Origin: Rhodanobacter sp. B04
Lineage (GTDB): Bacteria > Pseudomonadota > Gammaproteobacteria > Xanthomonadales > Rhodanobacteraceae
NCBI RefSeq assembly: GCF_002001125.1
Contig: NZ_MUNV01000005.1
Coordinates: 496,001 to 560,000 of the forward strand
Direction of reading: 5' to 3'
Length of the DNA: 64,000 bases
Part shown: one piece after another, positions 36,398-47,192 of the stretch
Numbering within the stretch: position 1 is the first letter of the stretch
Layout of the letters: each line of letters opens with the position of its first letter
Notes under the pieces: model-generated
What the model was told of the DNA's origin: nothing
The model's database searches: none
The model's input: the letters and a program-made list of their open reading frames with translations, nothing else
Made by a program: the position numbers and the translations under genes

Positions 36398-37858
36398 CTA
36401 GTCCCGTTTGATGAGCCGCTTCAGCAGCGACCAGAAATTGCGTCTCGCCAGCGTGTCGACGCTCTGTTGCAGTTGCTGCAGGTTCCCTTGCAGCGTGGTC
36501 CTGACGTGATCGATTTCCATTGCCAGTTGCTGCTGCATGACCCGCTGCAGCTGGAACTCACGTGCCAGTTGCTGCTGCATGACCCGCTGCAGCTGGAACT
36601 CACGTGCCAGATTCTGCACATCCACGCGCGCATGCGAGAGCTGGCGCATATCGGTCAGGGATGCCGCCTGCTGTTCGAGCAGGTGGCGCAGCAACGGCGC
36701 GCCAATGATCGCCTCGTATTCCACCCGAAGGGTCACCTTCAACGCGGCGCCTTGGGGTCCTGCGTCAAGGGCGCTGCCGATCTCGAACTCGACGTTCGGA
36801 TCGTCATCGAAACTCACCAGACGCAGCGATGACGTACCGGCGGCAGGCAGCAATTCACCGCTGACATGCCCGAGTCGATCGGACAGCCGCGGCAGCTCCT
36901 GCACTGGTGAGTCGTCGCCGAGCTGCAGCGCAACCCGGCCCATGCCATAAATGCCTGGCAGATCGGCCGGATCGAGCCGCAGGTAATCGGGACGAATGCC
37001 GGCCGGCAGCACGAACTGCAGGTCCACCACGCCGTCGACCGCATCGATCGCCTGCGACAGCATGCGGCTGTCGTCGAACGTCTCATCTTGCGCGCGATAA
37101 TAGAGATGGCTGATCACCGGTTGCGGCTCGATCACGCTGGCCTGCACAGGACGATCGTCGGCATCCACCAAGGTGCCCGCCAGCGCCTCGAAGAAGCCGC
37201 GCATCGCCTCCGCGGAACCTCGGGCGTGTTGCATGAAAGCGACAAACGGCGCCGGCACCGCCGCACCCACCGCGACAACACCCAGGCCATGGCTATGCCG
37301 GAAATCGAAGCACGGGTATCGCACCGACAGCTCTTCCAGGAACTGCGCCACGCCGAAGCCGCGCTCGCGCACGGCCGTGTCATGCAGCAGCACCACCGCA
37401 CGGTGGCTGAGCTTCGGCAGCCAGGTCTCGAAATCGTGGCGCACCGCCTCGTAGGTATGCAGCCCATCGATATGCAGCAGGTCGATGCTGCCGTCCTCGA
37501 ATTGCGCAACCGCCTCGTCGAAGGGGCGACGCAACAGTCGAGAGAAATTTTCGTAAAGCGGGTCATGCCGTGCGCGCAAGGCCTGGTACACCTGCTCGCC
37601 GTAATGCAGGGCATGCGCGTCGCCCTGCCAGGTATCCACCGCCGTGCAATGGCAGTCCAGCTGCAGCGCATGCACCGCCTGGCAGAACGCCAGGTAGGAA
37701 TTGCCCGAATGCGTGCCCAGCTCGACCAGCCGGGCCGGCCGCAGCAGATCCACCGCGAGATACGCGAACGGGATGTGGCCGACCCAGCCATACGGCGGCA
37801 TGATCCGCGGCCGCATCAGGATCAGCGGATGGTTCTCCAGCATGAAGTCAGCACTCAT
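36398..37858 (-). CDS. Methyltransferase with C-terminal coiled coil, candidate WbdD-like chain terminator
   Basis: Residues ~15-220 form a class I methyltransferase: LVELGTHSGNSY (44-55) and IDLLHIDGLHTYEAVRHDF (125-143). Residues ~235-390 are beta-rich. Residues ~390-470 form a Gln/Leu-rich coiled coil holding two identical 14-residue units (LAREFQLQRVMQQQ, 417-430 and 431-444), and the protein ends in a basic amphipathic helix (FWSLLKRLIKRD) fit for membrane binding. The gene overlaps wzt copy 2 by 11 bp. Methyltransferase, coiled coil and membrane helix next to Wzt match E. coli WbdD, which caps O9a chains and measures their length, but no WbdD-type kinase domain is seen. Total length 486 residues. 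Confidence 0.75.
   Translation of the reverse strand: MSADFMLENHPLILMRPRIMPPYGWVGHIPFAYLAVDLLRPARLVELGTHSGNSYLAFCQAVHALQLDCHCTAVDTWQGDAHALHYGEQVYQALRARHDPLYENFSRLLRRPFDEAVAQFEDGSIDLLHIDGLHTYEAVRHDFETWLPKLSHRAVVLLHDTAVRERGFGVAQFLEELSVRYPCFDFRHSHGLGVVAVGAAVPAPFVAFMQHARGSAEAMRGFFEALAGTLVDADDRPVQASVIEPQPVISHLYYRAQDETFDDSRMLSQAIDAVDGVVDLQFVLPAGIRPDYLRLDPADLPGIYGMGRVALQLGDDSPVQELPRLSDRLGHVSGELLPAAGTSSLRLVSFDDDPNVEFEIGSALDAGPQGAALKVTLRVEYEAIIGAPLLRHLLEQQAASLTDMRQLSHARVDVQNLAREFQLQRVMQQQLAREFQLQRVMQQQLAMEIDHVRTTLQGNLQQLQQSVDTLARRNFWSLLKRLIKRD
36521..36610. repeat. Perfect 42-bp tandem duplication inside the coiled coil
   Basis: The units at 36521-36562 and 36563-36604 are identical, and six more bases of a third copy follow (36605-36610). 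Forty-two bases is 14 codons, so the frame is kept and the coiled coil grows by exactly two heptads. The absence of silent differences suggests a recent event. Confidence 0.92.
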
Positions 37859-39221
37859 TCGTCACCCGCTCCAGCCGAATGTCCAGCATCGGTATGCCGA
37901 TCAGGCCTGCCACCATGGAACCCCCGGTCGCGGTGAAACGCAACGCCTCATGCATCCAGTGCTGTACCACGTGCTGCTCCTGCGTGCCTTCGGCGGCTCC
38001 CACCGCGATGAAATACTCGCCGGAAATCAGCCGCGGCATCACGAAGCTGAAGCTGGCGTGGAAATGCTGGCCCGCGGCGACCGCGAAGTCACCTTCATGG
38101 CTGAAGTCCGTGTTGTCGCCGAACAGCAGTTGCCCGAGGCGATCCTTCACATAGAAACCGGTTATCACGTTGTCGGTGTCCGCGTCTGCGGCCAGCTCGA
38201 TGCGCAGCATCACGCGCTCGCCGGCCACTACCGCCGCCACGGCCTGTCCATGCTCGTTGCACAGGGCTGCATGGACGATCCGCACCTTGAACTCGCCGAA
38301 ACCGGCCGCGTCGGGGCGGAACGGAAAAATCCGCACGTCGCTGCGCAGGATCGAGCGATCGAACAGCTCCTGCCGTTGATCCACCTGGCGCTCCTGCAGC
38401 GTACGGGACGACTGTGCCGCACGAAGCTGCCGCGACTGGAAGCCGCCCTGCTGCTCGGCCAGCGACGCCTCCATATAAGCCTCCATCACCATGCGGGCGT
38501 CGCCGATGCGCTGCACGCGGCCGTGCTCCAGCCATACCGCGCGGTCGCACAGGCTGGTGATCGCGCTGCCGTCATGGCTGACGAACAGCATGCTGCCGCG
38601 CTTGCGGAACTCGCGCAGATAGCGCATGCACTTCTGCATGAAGAAGGCATCGCCGACCGCCAGCGCCTCGTCGATGATCAGGATGTCGGCGTCGACGTGA
38701 ACCACGACGGCGAACGCCAGGCGCATCACCATGCCGGTCGAGTAATTGCGCACCGGCTGGTCGACGAAATCGCCGATGTCCGCATAGGCGAGGATCGTGT
38801 CGATGCGCGCGTCGACCTCGGCGCGGCTCAGCCCGAGGATCGAGGCATTGAGATACACGTTCTGGCGGCCGGTGAACTCCGGATTGAACCCGCTGCCGAG
38901 TTCCAGCAGTGCAGCCACGCGACCGCGCACGGCGACGCCGCCCTCGCTGGCCTTGAGCGTGCCTGCGATCAGCTGCAGCAGGGTCGACTTGCCGGCGCCA
39001 TTGCGACCGACGATACCCAGGGTTTCACCGCGCCGCACTTCAAAACCGACCTCGCGCAGCGCCCAGAACTCCCGGTAGAAACGCCGACGACCGCCAACCA
39101 GGCTCTGCAGCATGCGGTGCACCGGCTTGTCGTAGAGCTGGTAGCACTTGCCGAGCCCACGCACCTCGATCACCGCATCGCCGGACGATTCCGGCATCGT
39201 CTGGACATCGCTAGAGGACAT
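37848..39221 (-). CDS. wzt: O-antigen ABC exporter ATP-binding subunit, copy 2
   Basis: A 457-residue Wzt with Walker A GRNGAGKST (72-80), signature YSTGM (160-164) and Walker B ending in Asp184-Glu185. The C-terminal domain (~300-457; FKVRIVHAALCNEHGQAVAAV, ITGFYVKDRLGQLLFGDNTDF) is the immunoglobulin-like type that binds the modified terminus of the exported glycan in the E. coli O9a system. It differs clearly from the C-terminus of copy 1, suggesting a different polymer. The ATG at 39221 overlaps the end of wzm by 11 bp, and its own end overlaps the coiled-coil methyltransferase by 11 bp. Confidence 0.93.
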   Translation of the reverse strand: MSSSDVQTMPESSGDAVIEVRGLGKCYQLYDKPVHRMLQSLVGGRRRFYREFWALREVGFEVRRGETLGIVGRNGAGKSTLLQLIAGTLKASEGGVAVRGRVAALLELGSGFNPEFTGRQNVYLNASILGLSRAEVDARIDTILAYADIGDFVDQPVRNYSTGMVMRLAFAVVVHVDADILIIDEALAVGDAFFMQKCMRYLREFRKRGSMLFVSHDGSAITSLCDRAVWLEHGRVQRIGDARMVMEAYMEASLAEQQGGFQSRQLRAAQSSRTLQERQVDQRQELFDRSILRSDVRIFPFRPDAAGFGEFKVRIVHAALCNEHGQAVAAVVAGERVMLRIELAADADTDNVITGFYVKDRLGQLLFGDNTDFSHEGDFAVAAGQHFHASFSFVMPRLISGEYFIAVGAAEGTQEQHVVQHWMHEALRFTATGGSMVAGLIGIPMLDIRLERVTNEC

Positions 39222-40023
39222 CGGCAAACCCATCCCGCGTGCGCTGGAACCAGGCGTAACCGGACAGCAGTACGGCCACTGCGACCACACTATAGATGCC
39301 CAGCGCATGCCAGTCCGGCGACTGGCCGAACAGCACCAGTCGCCGGGTCTGCTCGATCATCAAGGTCAGCGGATTGAAGGCAATCCAGCTGCGATACGGT
39401 TCATGCAGGTTCGATGCAGGATAGAACACCGGGCTCAGGAACATCAGGATCGACGAGATCACGCCAGCGATCTGGGTGACGTCGCGGACAAATACGCCCA
39501 GCGATGCCATCAGCCAGCTCACCCCGCACAGCAACAGCACGTAGGGCGCATAAAGCAGGGGCAGGTACAGCACCGTCGCATGCAGTGCATGTTGCGAGAC
39601 CACCACGAAGATCAGCAGCACCAGCAGGCTGAGCAGTGCATTGAAGAGCGTCGATGCCACCATGACGCAAGGCAGGATCGCCAGCGGAAACACTACCCGC
39701 TTCACCAGGTTGCTCTGCGAGACGATGACGCCCGGGGCACGCGTGATGCATTCGGCCAACAGCGAGTGGACGATCATGCCGCAGAAGATCATCAGCGAAA
39801 AATCGGCACCCGATTCCATGTTCGGCCAGCGCATGCCGAGGAATACGCGGAAAGCCAGGGTATACACCGCCAGCATCAGCAGCGGGTTGAAAAACGACCA
39901 CAGCAGGCCAAGAAAGGAGCCGCTGTAGCGCCCGGCGACATCGCGCTTGGTCAGTTCCCAGAAAACATCCCGCCTGGCCCAGATGCGCCCAAGCAATGAC
40001 ATTCTCGCCACTTCCATCCTCAT
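39211..40023 (-). CDS. wzm: O-antigen ABC exporter permease, copy 2
   Basis: The 270-residue ABC-2 permease has an N-terminal amphipathic segment (TKRDVAGRYSGSFLGLLWSF), six hydrophobic helices and the conserved NPLTLMIEQTRRLVLFG block near the end. Three in-frame ATGs (40023, 40017, 40002) are possible; 40023 has AGGG at good spacing, and 40002 has GGAAG. It is the first gene of a seven-gene minus-strand operon (to 31170) and is divergent from rmlB across 212 bp, which should hold both promoters. Confidence 0.92.
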   Translation of the reverse strand: MRMEVARMSLLGRIWARRDVFWELTKRDVAGRYSGSFLGLLWSFFNPLLMLAVYTLAFRVFLGMRWPNMESGADFSLMIFCGMIVHSLLAECITRAPGVIVSQSNLVKRVVFPLAILPCVMVASTLFNALLSLLVLLIFVVVSQHALHATVLYLPLLYAPYVLLLCGVSWLMASLGVFVRDVTQIAGVISSILMFLSPVFYPASNLHEPYRSWIAFNPLTLMIEQTRRLVLFGQSPDWHALGIYSVVAVAVLLSGYAWFQRTRDGFADVL

Positions 40024-40235
40024 GCCGTGCCCTGTCTGAAGTACTGCTCGACGCTGAAGCGCCACTGACCATCTGTCGTCCGCCAGCCACGCCACACCTC
40101 AAATCCGTATGACCAATCGTGGCAAACTAGCGTTTGATCCGCCGTGCGCATGTCCCGGTTTCCTGACCTGGCGACCAGTCCATCCATCAACCATTCGCAC
40201 CCGAATGTTCGCCATTCGACACTAAAGAAGGACCG

Positions 40236-41306
40236 ATGAACAGCCCGTCACGTCACATCACTTCGCTGCTGGTTACCGGCGGAGCCGGTTTCATCGGCGC
40301 CAATTTCGTGCTGCAGGCCGTCGCGGACGGTCTGCGGGTCATCAATCTGGACAAGCTCACCTACGCCGGCAACCCGGACACGCTGGCTTCGCTGCAGGAC
40401 AACGACCGCCACGTATTCGTCCACGGCGACATCGGCGACCGCGCGCTGGTGGCCAAGCTGCTGGCCGAACACCGGCCGGATGCCATCGTCAATTTCGCTG
40501 CCGAATCGCATGTGGATCGCTCGATCGACGGCCCTGCCGAATTCGTGCAAACCAATGTCGTCGGCACGCTCGCGCTGCTCGAGTGCGCCCGCGATTACTG
40601 GCGCAGCCTTGAAGGCGCTGCGCACGAGGCGTTCCGCTTCCTGCATGTGTCGACCGACGAGGTGTACGGTTCGCTGGGCGCCGAGGGCAAGTTCACCGAG
40701 CAGACCGCCTACGCGCCGAATTCGCCGTATTCCGCCTCCAAGGCCGCCTCCGATCACCTGGTGCGCGCGTTCCAGCACACCTACGGCCTGCCCACGCTGA
40801 CCACCAACTGCTCGAACAATTACGGTCCGTACCAGTTCCCGGAAAAGCTCATTCCGCTGGTGATCCAGAAAGCACTGGCCGGTGAGCCTCTGCCCGTTTA
40901 CGGCGACGGCCGCAACATTCGCGACTGGCTGTTCGTCGGCGACCACTGCAGCGCGATCCGCCGCGTGCTGCAAGCCGGTCGCGTGGGCGAAACCTACAAC
41001 GTCGGCGGCAATGCCGAGCGCGAGAACATCGCCGTGGTGAAAACCATCTGTGCCCTGCTCGACGCGCGCCAGCCGCTGGCCGGTGGACGCCCGCGCGAAT
41101 CGCTGATCACCCATGTCAAGGATCGCCCGGGCCACGACCGTCGTTACGCGATCGATTCCAGCAAACTGCAAGACGAGCTGGGCTGGCAGCCATCGCAGAC
41201 CCTCGAGACCGGCATCGCGCAAACGGTGGACTGGTACCTCGCCAACCAGCCGTGGGTGCAGCGCGTGCTCGACGGCAGTTATCGTATGGAGCGCCTCGGC
41301 GCCTGA
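40236..41306 (+). CDS. rmlB: dTDP-glucose 4,6-dehydratase
   Basis: RmlB performs the second step of dTDP-L-rhamnose synthesis. The 356-residue SDR protein starts with the NAD-binding motif [15 protein letters not shown], contains [14 protein letters not shown], the catalytic block [11 protein letters not shown], the YxxxK pair in [12 protein letters not shown], and [18 protein letters not shown]. It heads the rmlBACD-xanB operon. Its TGA stop (41304-41306) lies inside a 30-bp tandem repeat that separates it from rmlA. Confidence 0.96.
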   Translation: MNSPSRHITSLLVTGGAGFIGANFVLQAVADGLRVINLDKLTYAGNPDTLASLQDNDRHVFVHGDIGDRALVAKLLAEHRPDAIVNFAAESHVDRSIDGPAEFVQTNVVGTLALLECARDYWRSLEGAAHEAFRFLHVSTDEVYGSLGAEGKFTEQTAYAPNSPYSASKAASDHLVRAFQHTYGLPTLTTNCSNNYGPYQFPEKLIPLVIQKALAGEPLPVYGDGRNIRDWLFVGDHCSAIRRVLQAGRVGETYNVGGNAERENIAVVKTICALLDARQPLAGGRPRESLITHVKDRPGHDRRYAIDSSKLQDELGWQPSQTLETGIAQTVDWYLANQPWVQRVLDGSYRMERLGA

Positions 41307-41359
41307 CCGCCGAGATCATCAAGGATTGGCGCCTGAGCGCCGGGACCATCAAGGATTCG
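41300..41359 (+). repeat. 30-bp imperfect tandem repeat carrying the rmlA ribosome-binding site
   Basis: Units 41300-41329 and 41330-41359 match at 26 of 30 bases. Each contains the stop-like CTGA and an AAGGA. The second AAGGA (41351-41355) sits seven bases before the rmlA ATG. The first (41321-41325) sits seven bases before CTG at 41333, in frame with rmlA. The duplication thus copied the rmlB-stop/RBS segment. Confidence 0.85.
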
Positions 41360-41362
41360 CGC

Positions 41363-42247
41363 ATGACCACGAAAGGCATCATCCTCGCCGGTGGCTCCGG
41401 CACCCGGCTGCATCCGATCACCCGTGCGATCAGCAAGCAGCTGCTGCCGGTGTACGACAAGCCGATGATCTACTACCCGCTGGCCACCTTGATGCTGGCC
41501 GGCATCCGCGAAGTGCTGGTGATCAACACGCCGCACGAGCAGGACATGTTCCGGCGCCTGCTCGGCGACGGCTCGCAGTGGGGCATCGACATCCGCTACG
41601 CCGTGCAGCCTTCGCCGGACGGACTGGCGCAGGCCTTCACCATCGGCCGCGATTTCGTCGATGGACAGCCCAGCTGCCTGGTGCTGGGCGACAACATCTT
41701 CTACGGCCACGGCCTGACCGAGCAGCTCAGGCGCGCCGCCGCGCGCGAGCATGGCGCCACCGTGTTCGGCTACTGGGTGAAGGATCCGGAGCGCTACGGC
41801 GTGGCCGAGTTCGACGCTTCCGGCCGCGTGATCGGACTGGAGGAAAAACCCGCGCAGCCGAAATCCAGCTACGCGGTCACCGGCCTGTACTTCTACGACA
41901 GCCGGGTCTGCGACTATGCCGCCGCGCTACGGCCATCTCCACGCGGCGAGCTGGAGATCACCGACCTCAACCGCTGTTACCTCGACGACGGCTCGCTGCA
42001 GCTGGAACGGCTCGGCCGTGGTTTCGCCTGGCTGGATACCGGTACCCACGAGTCGTTGATGGAGGCGGGCAACTACATCCAGACCATCGAGAACCGCCAG
42101 GGCCTCAAGGTGTGCTGCCCGGAGGAGATCGCCTACCTCAACGGCTGGATCGACGCCGAACAGTTGCTGGCGCTGGCTGCCCCGCTGGCCAAGACCGGCT
42201 ACGGCCAGTACCTGCAGCAGCTGACTCGCCAGGGCCACGTGCGATGA
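41363..42247 (+). CDS. rmlA: Glucose-1-phosphate thymidylyltransferase
   Basis: RmlA makes dTDP-glucose from dTTP and glucose-1-phosphate, the first step to dTDP-L-rhamnose. The 294-residue protein opens with the signature [16 protein letters not shown] followed by [48 protein letters not shown] and [16 protein letters not shown] are also typical. ATG 41363 follows AAGGATTCGCGC. The stop overlaps the rmlC start as ATGA. Confidence 0.97.
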   Translation: MTTKGIILAGGSGTRLHPITRAISKQLLPVYDKPMIYYPLATLMLAGIREVLVINTPHEQDMFRRLLGDGSQWGIDIRYAVQPSPDGLAQAFTIGRDFVDGQPSCLVLGDNIFYGHGLTEQLRRAAAREHGATVFGYWVKDPERYGVAEFDASGRVIGLEEKPAQPKSSYAVTGLYFYDSRVCDYAAALRPSPRGELEITDLNRCYLDDGSLQLERLGRGFAWLDTGTHESLMEAGNYIQTIENRQGLKVCCPEEIAYLNGWIDAEQLLALAAPLAKTGYGQYLQQLTRQGHVR

Positions 42248-42801
42248 AAGTGATCGGGACGACCTTGCCCGGTGCGCTGATCCTCGAACCGCAGGTGTTC
42301 GGCGATGCCCGCGGTTTTTTCTACGAGAGCTACAACCAGGCGAAGTACCGCGAGGCTGGCATCGATCACCACTTCATCCAGTCCAACGTCTCGCGCTCGG
42401 CCAAAGGTGTGCTGCGCGGACTGCACTATCAGTGGCCGAATCCGCAGGGCAAACTGGTCAGCGTGCTCGAAGGCGAGGTGTATGACGTGGCGGTGGATAT
42501 CCGTCGCGGCTCGCCCACGTTCGGGCAGTCGGTCGGCGTGATGCTGACCGCCGACAACCATCGCCACTTCTGGATACCGGAAGGCTTTGCGCATGGCTTC
42601 TGCGTGCTGTCGGAGTTCGCCACGTTCACCTACCAGTGCACCGCGCTGTACGATGCCAAGGCGGACGCCAGCATCCGCTGGAACGACGCCGCACTGGGCA
42701 TCGACTGGCCGCTGAGTGCGCCCCTGCTGTCCGACAAGGACGGCAAGGCTCCCCTGCTGGAGGATGTCGCCCCCGAACGCCTGCCGGATTTTCTGCCGTG
42801 A
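42244..42801 (+). CDS. rmlC: dTDP-4-dehydrorhamnose 3,5-epimerase
   Basis: RmlC epimerises the 4-keto intermediate at C3 and C5. The 185-residue cupin-type protein has [35 protein letters not shown] with the catalytic His, [18 protein letters not shown] and [15 protein letters not shown]. It starts within the end of rmlA (ATGA) and its own stop overlaps the GTG start of rmlD (GTGA), so the four rml genes are translationally chained. Confidence 0.97.
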   Translation: MKVIGTTLPGALILEPQVFGDARGFFYESYNQAKYREAGIDHHFIQSNVSRSAKGVLRGLHYQWPNPQGKLVSVLEGEVYDVAVDIRRGSPTFGQSVGVMLTADNHRHFWIPEGFAHGFCVLSEFATFTYQCTALYDAKADASIRWNDAALGIDWPLSAPLLSDKDGKAPLLEDVAPERLPDFLP

Positions 42802-43733
42802 ACATTCTGCTGCTTGGTGCCAACGGGCAGCTTGGCCGCACCTTTCTCGAACATGGCGGCCTGGCTGCGCGCGGCAGGATGATCGTTGCCAGTCGCGACG
42901 GCGTGCTGGGCCAGGGTGGCCAGGGCGAGATCGCCGACCTGTCGATACCGGAATCATTGCCGGCCCTGTTCGATCGTGTTCAACCCGACGTGATCGTCAA
43001 CACGGCTGCCTATACGGCGGTCGATCGCGCCGAACAGGAAGAAGCACTGGCTACGCGCGTGAATGGCGAAGCCGTCCGTGTGACCGGTGACTGGGCCGCC
43101 GCGCATGGCGCGCTGGTGATCCATTATTCGACCGATTACGTCTTCGATGGCCGGCAGCCGCAACCTTACGCGGTCGATGCAGCGACCGGCCCATTGGGTG
43201 CCTACGGCCGCAGCAAGCTGGCCGGGGAACAGGCGTTGCACGACAGCGGTGCCGATCATCTGACTTTTCGCACGGCCTGGGTGTATGCGGCGCACGGGCA
43301 GAATTTTCTGCGCACCATGCTGCGCCTCGGCGCCGAGCGCGACGAGCTGCGCGTGGTAGCCGACCAGCATGGCGCCCCCACCGACACCCGTCTGATCGTC
43401 AACGCCAGCCTTGCCGCGCTTGATCGCTGGCAGCAGTCCGACCTTGCACAGCGCCGCCAGCTCAACGGCACCCATCACCTGGTGGCCAGTGGTGCCACGA
43501 CCTGGCATGGTTTTGCCTGCGCGATCTTTGCGCAGGCTGCCGCCAGTGGCCTGCTCGCACATTCGCCGCGTGTAGTCCCGATCGGCAGTGCCGACTACCC
43601 CACCCCCGCCGTGCGTCCGGCGTGGTCGTTGCTGGACAATACCGGCTTGCAGCAGCACTTCGGCTTCCCCCTGCCTGACTGGCAGCAAGGCTTGCGCGAA
43701 GTCATGCGCCAGCTCGCTCCATCCAGCCACTGA
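42798..43733 (+). CDS. rmlD: dTDP-4-dehydrorhamnose reductase
   Basis: RmlD reduces the keto group with NAD(P)H, completing dTDP-L-rhamnose. The 311-residue SDR protein starts at a GTG (42798) that overlaps the rmlC stop, giving ILLLGANGQLGRTF. Further motifs are DVIVNTAAYTAVDRAEQE, YSTDYVFDG, YGRSKLAGEQ and FRTAWVYAAHGQNFLRTM. xanB follows after 17 bp. Confidence 0.96.
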   Translation: MNILLLGANGQLGRTFLEHGGLAARGRMIVASRDGVLGQGGQGEIADLSIPESLPALFDRVQPDVIVNTAAYTAVDRAEQEEALATRVNGEAVRVTGDWAAAHGALVIHYSTDYVFDGRQPQPYAVDAATGPLGAYGRSKLAGEQALHDSGADHLTFRTAWVYAAHGQNFLRTMLRLGAERDELRVVADQHGAPTDTRLIVNASLAALDRWQQSDLAQRRQLNGTHHLVASGATTWHGFACAIFAQAAASGLLAHSPRVVPIGSADYPTPAVRPAWSLLDNTGLQQHFGFPLPDWQQGLREVMRQLAPSSH

Positions 43734-43750
43734 ACAAGGATACGGCGCCC

Positions 43751-45163
43751 ATGTTGATTCCCCTCATCCTCAGCGGCGGCAGTGGCACCCGGCTGTGGCC
43801 GGTATCGCGCAGGAACCTGCCCAAGCAGTTCCTTGAACTGGCCGGCAAGGGCACGCTGTTCCAGCAGACCATCGCGCGCACCCGGCAGCTGCCCGGGGTA
43901 GCTGCGCCGATCGTGGTGGCCAGCGAGGATCACCGCTTCCTCGCCGCCGACCAGCTGCTGGAAGCAGGCGTCGAAGGCGCCACCATCTTGCTGGAACCGC
44001 TGGCACGCAATACCGCGCCGGCGATCGCGCTGGGCGCACTGCGCGCCCTTGAGCGCGATGCCGATGCCGTGCTGCTGGTGCTGCCGGCCGACCACCTGAT
44101 CGGCGACACCGCCGCGTTCGTCGAAGCCGTGCAGCAGGCGCTGCCGCTGGCCGGGCGGGACTGGCTGGTGACCTTCGGCATCCGTCCGGACCGCCCGGAA
44201 ACCGGTTTCGGCTACATCCGCCGTGCCGAGGCAGTCGATGGCCATGGCTACCGCGTGGAGCAGTTCGTCGAAAAGCCCGACCTGGCCACCGCCGAGTCGT
44301 ACCTGGCGGACGGCAACTACGACTGGAACTCCGGCATGTTCCTGTTCAAGGCGGCGTGTTACCTGGAGGAACTGGCCGCATACGCACCCGAGATGCTTGC
44401 CGCCGTGCGCGAGGCGCATGCCAAGGCAGCCGCCGATCTCGATTTCGTGCGCATCGATCGCGAGGCGTTCGCGCGGGTGCCGGATGACTCGATCGACTAC
44501 GCCGTGATGGAAAAGACCCGCCGCGCCGCGGTGATCCCGGTCAGCTGCGCATGGAGCGACATCGGCTCGTGGTCGGCGCTGTGGCTGACCGGCGACAAGG
44601 ACGCGCATGGCAACCACCGCGAAGGCGACACGATGGCGGTGAATACGCGCCATTCGCTGCTGCGTTCGCACGACCGCCACCTGCTCGCCACCGTCGGCGT
44701 CGACGACCTGATCGTGGTGACCACCCCGGATGCCACCCTGGTGGCGCACCGCGATGCCGCGCAGGACGTGAAGAAGATCGTCGATCAACTGAAGGCTGCC
44801 GGCCGCAGCGAACACTCCCTGCATCGCGTGGTACACCGGCCATGGGGCAACTACGACTCGCTGGAGGCGGGCGAACGCTTCCAGGTCAAGCGCATCCAGG
44901 TCAAGCCGGGCGCGTCGCTGAGCCTGCAGAAGCACCACCATCGCGCCGAACACTGGATCGTGGTCTCCGGCACCGCCGAAGTCACCTGCGACGACAAGGT
45001 GTTCCTGCTCGGCGAAAACCAGAGCACCTACATCCCGCTCGGCAGCAAGCACCGCCTGCGCAATCCCGGCAAGGTCGCGCTGGAACTGATCGAGGTGCAG
45101 TCCGGCAGCTACCTGGGCGAAGACGACATCGTGCGTTTCGACGACGTCTACGGTCGTACCTGA
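43751..45163 (+). CDS. xanB: Mannose-1-phosphate guanylyltransferase / mannose-6-phosphate isomerase
   Basis: A 470-residue bifunctional enzyme for GDP-mannose. The N-terminal nucleotidyltransferase (1-~340) has ILSGGSGTRLWPVSR, PADHLIGD, FVEKPD and GNYDWNSGMFLF. The C-terminal cupin isomerase (~350-470) has HRPWGNYDSLEAGERFQVKR and KHHHRAEHWIVVSGTAEV. No phosphomannomutase (xanA) is in the window. It is the last gene of the rml operon, followed by a strong bidirectional terminator. Confidence 0.95.
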   Translation: MLIPLILSGGSGTRLWPVSRRNLPKQFLELAGKGTLFQQTIARTRQLPGVAAPIVVASEDHRFLAADQLLEAGVEGATILLEPLARNTAPAIALGALRALERDADAVLLVLPADHLIGDTAAFVEAVQQALPLAGRDWLVTFGIRPDRPETGFGYIRRAEAVDGHGYRVEQFVEKPDLATAESYLADGNYDWNSGMFLFKAACYLEELAAYAPEMLAAVREAHAKAAADLDFVRIDREAFARVPDDSIDYAVMEKTRRAAVIPVSCAWSDIGSWSALWLTGDKDAHGNHREGDTMAVNTRHSLLRSHDRHLLATVGVDDLIVVTTPDATLVAHRDAAQDVKKIVDQLKAAGRSEHSLHRVVHRPWGNYDSLEAGERFQVKRIQVKPGASLSLQKHHHRAEHWIVVSGTAEVTCDDKVFLLGENQSTYIPLGSKHRLRNPGKVALELIEVQSGSYLGEDDIVRFDDVYGRT

Positions 45164-45182
45164 GGCATGCAAGGTGTCGCAT

Positions 45183-45212
45183 AAAAAAACCGCGCGAAGA
45201 GCGCGGTTTTTT
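45183..45212. terminator. Bidirectional terminator between xanB and glmS
   Basis: CCGCGC (45190-45195) pairs with GCGCGG (45201-45206) around a GAAGA loop, flanked by a run of A on the left and a run of T on the right. It gives a U-tract on both strands and lies between converging genes. Confidence 0.93.
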
Positions 45213-45230
45213 ATGCGGCGAGCGGCCGGC

Positions 45231-47060
<1,830 letters not shown>

Positions 47061-47158
47061 CGACTGGGTTTCCTTTGAGAAAGGACGAAGCTTCCGGCAC
47101 CGTCACGAAGCGGTCATTCTGGCCACGCTGCATTACTGCAAGCTTTCATGGCCAGGTG

Positions 47159-47177
47159 TCGGGCCTGCCAGGCCCGA
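47159..47177 (-). terminator. Hairpin after cbs, weak terminator
   Basis: TCGGGCCT (47159-47166) and AGGCCCGA (47170-47177) form an 8-bp stem with a 3-base loop, 15 bp past the cbs stop. There is no T-tract, so it may only slow polymerase or protect the 3' end. Confidence 0.4.
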
Positions 47178-47192
47178 ACCGGATGACCCCGC

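Noticed and set aside
40123-40136. CAAAC-TAGC-GTTTG inverted repeat in the wzm2/rmlB divergent gap
   Set aside because: The arms are only five bases and no second copy is nearby; it may be an operator but is not distinguishable from chance.
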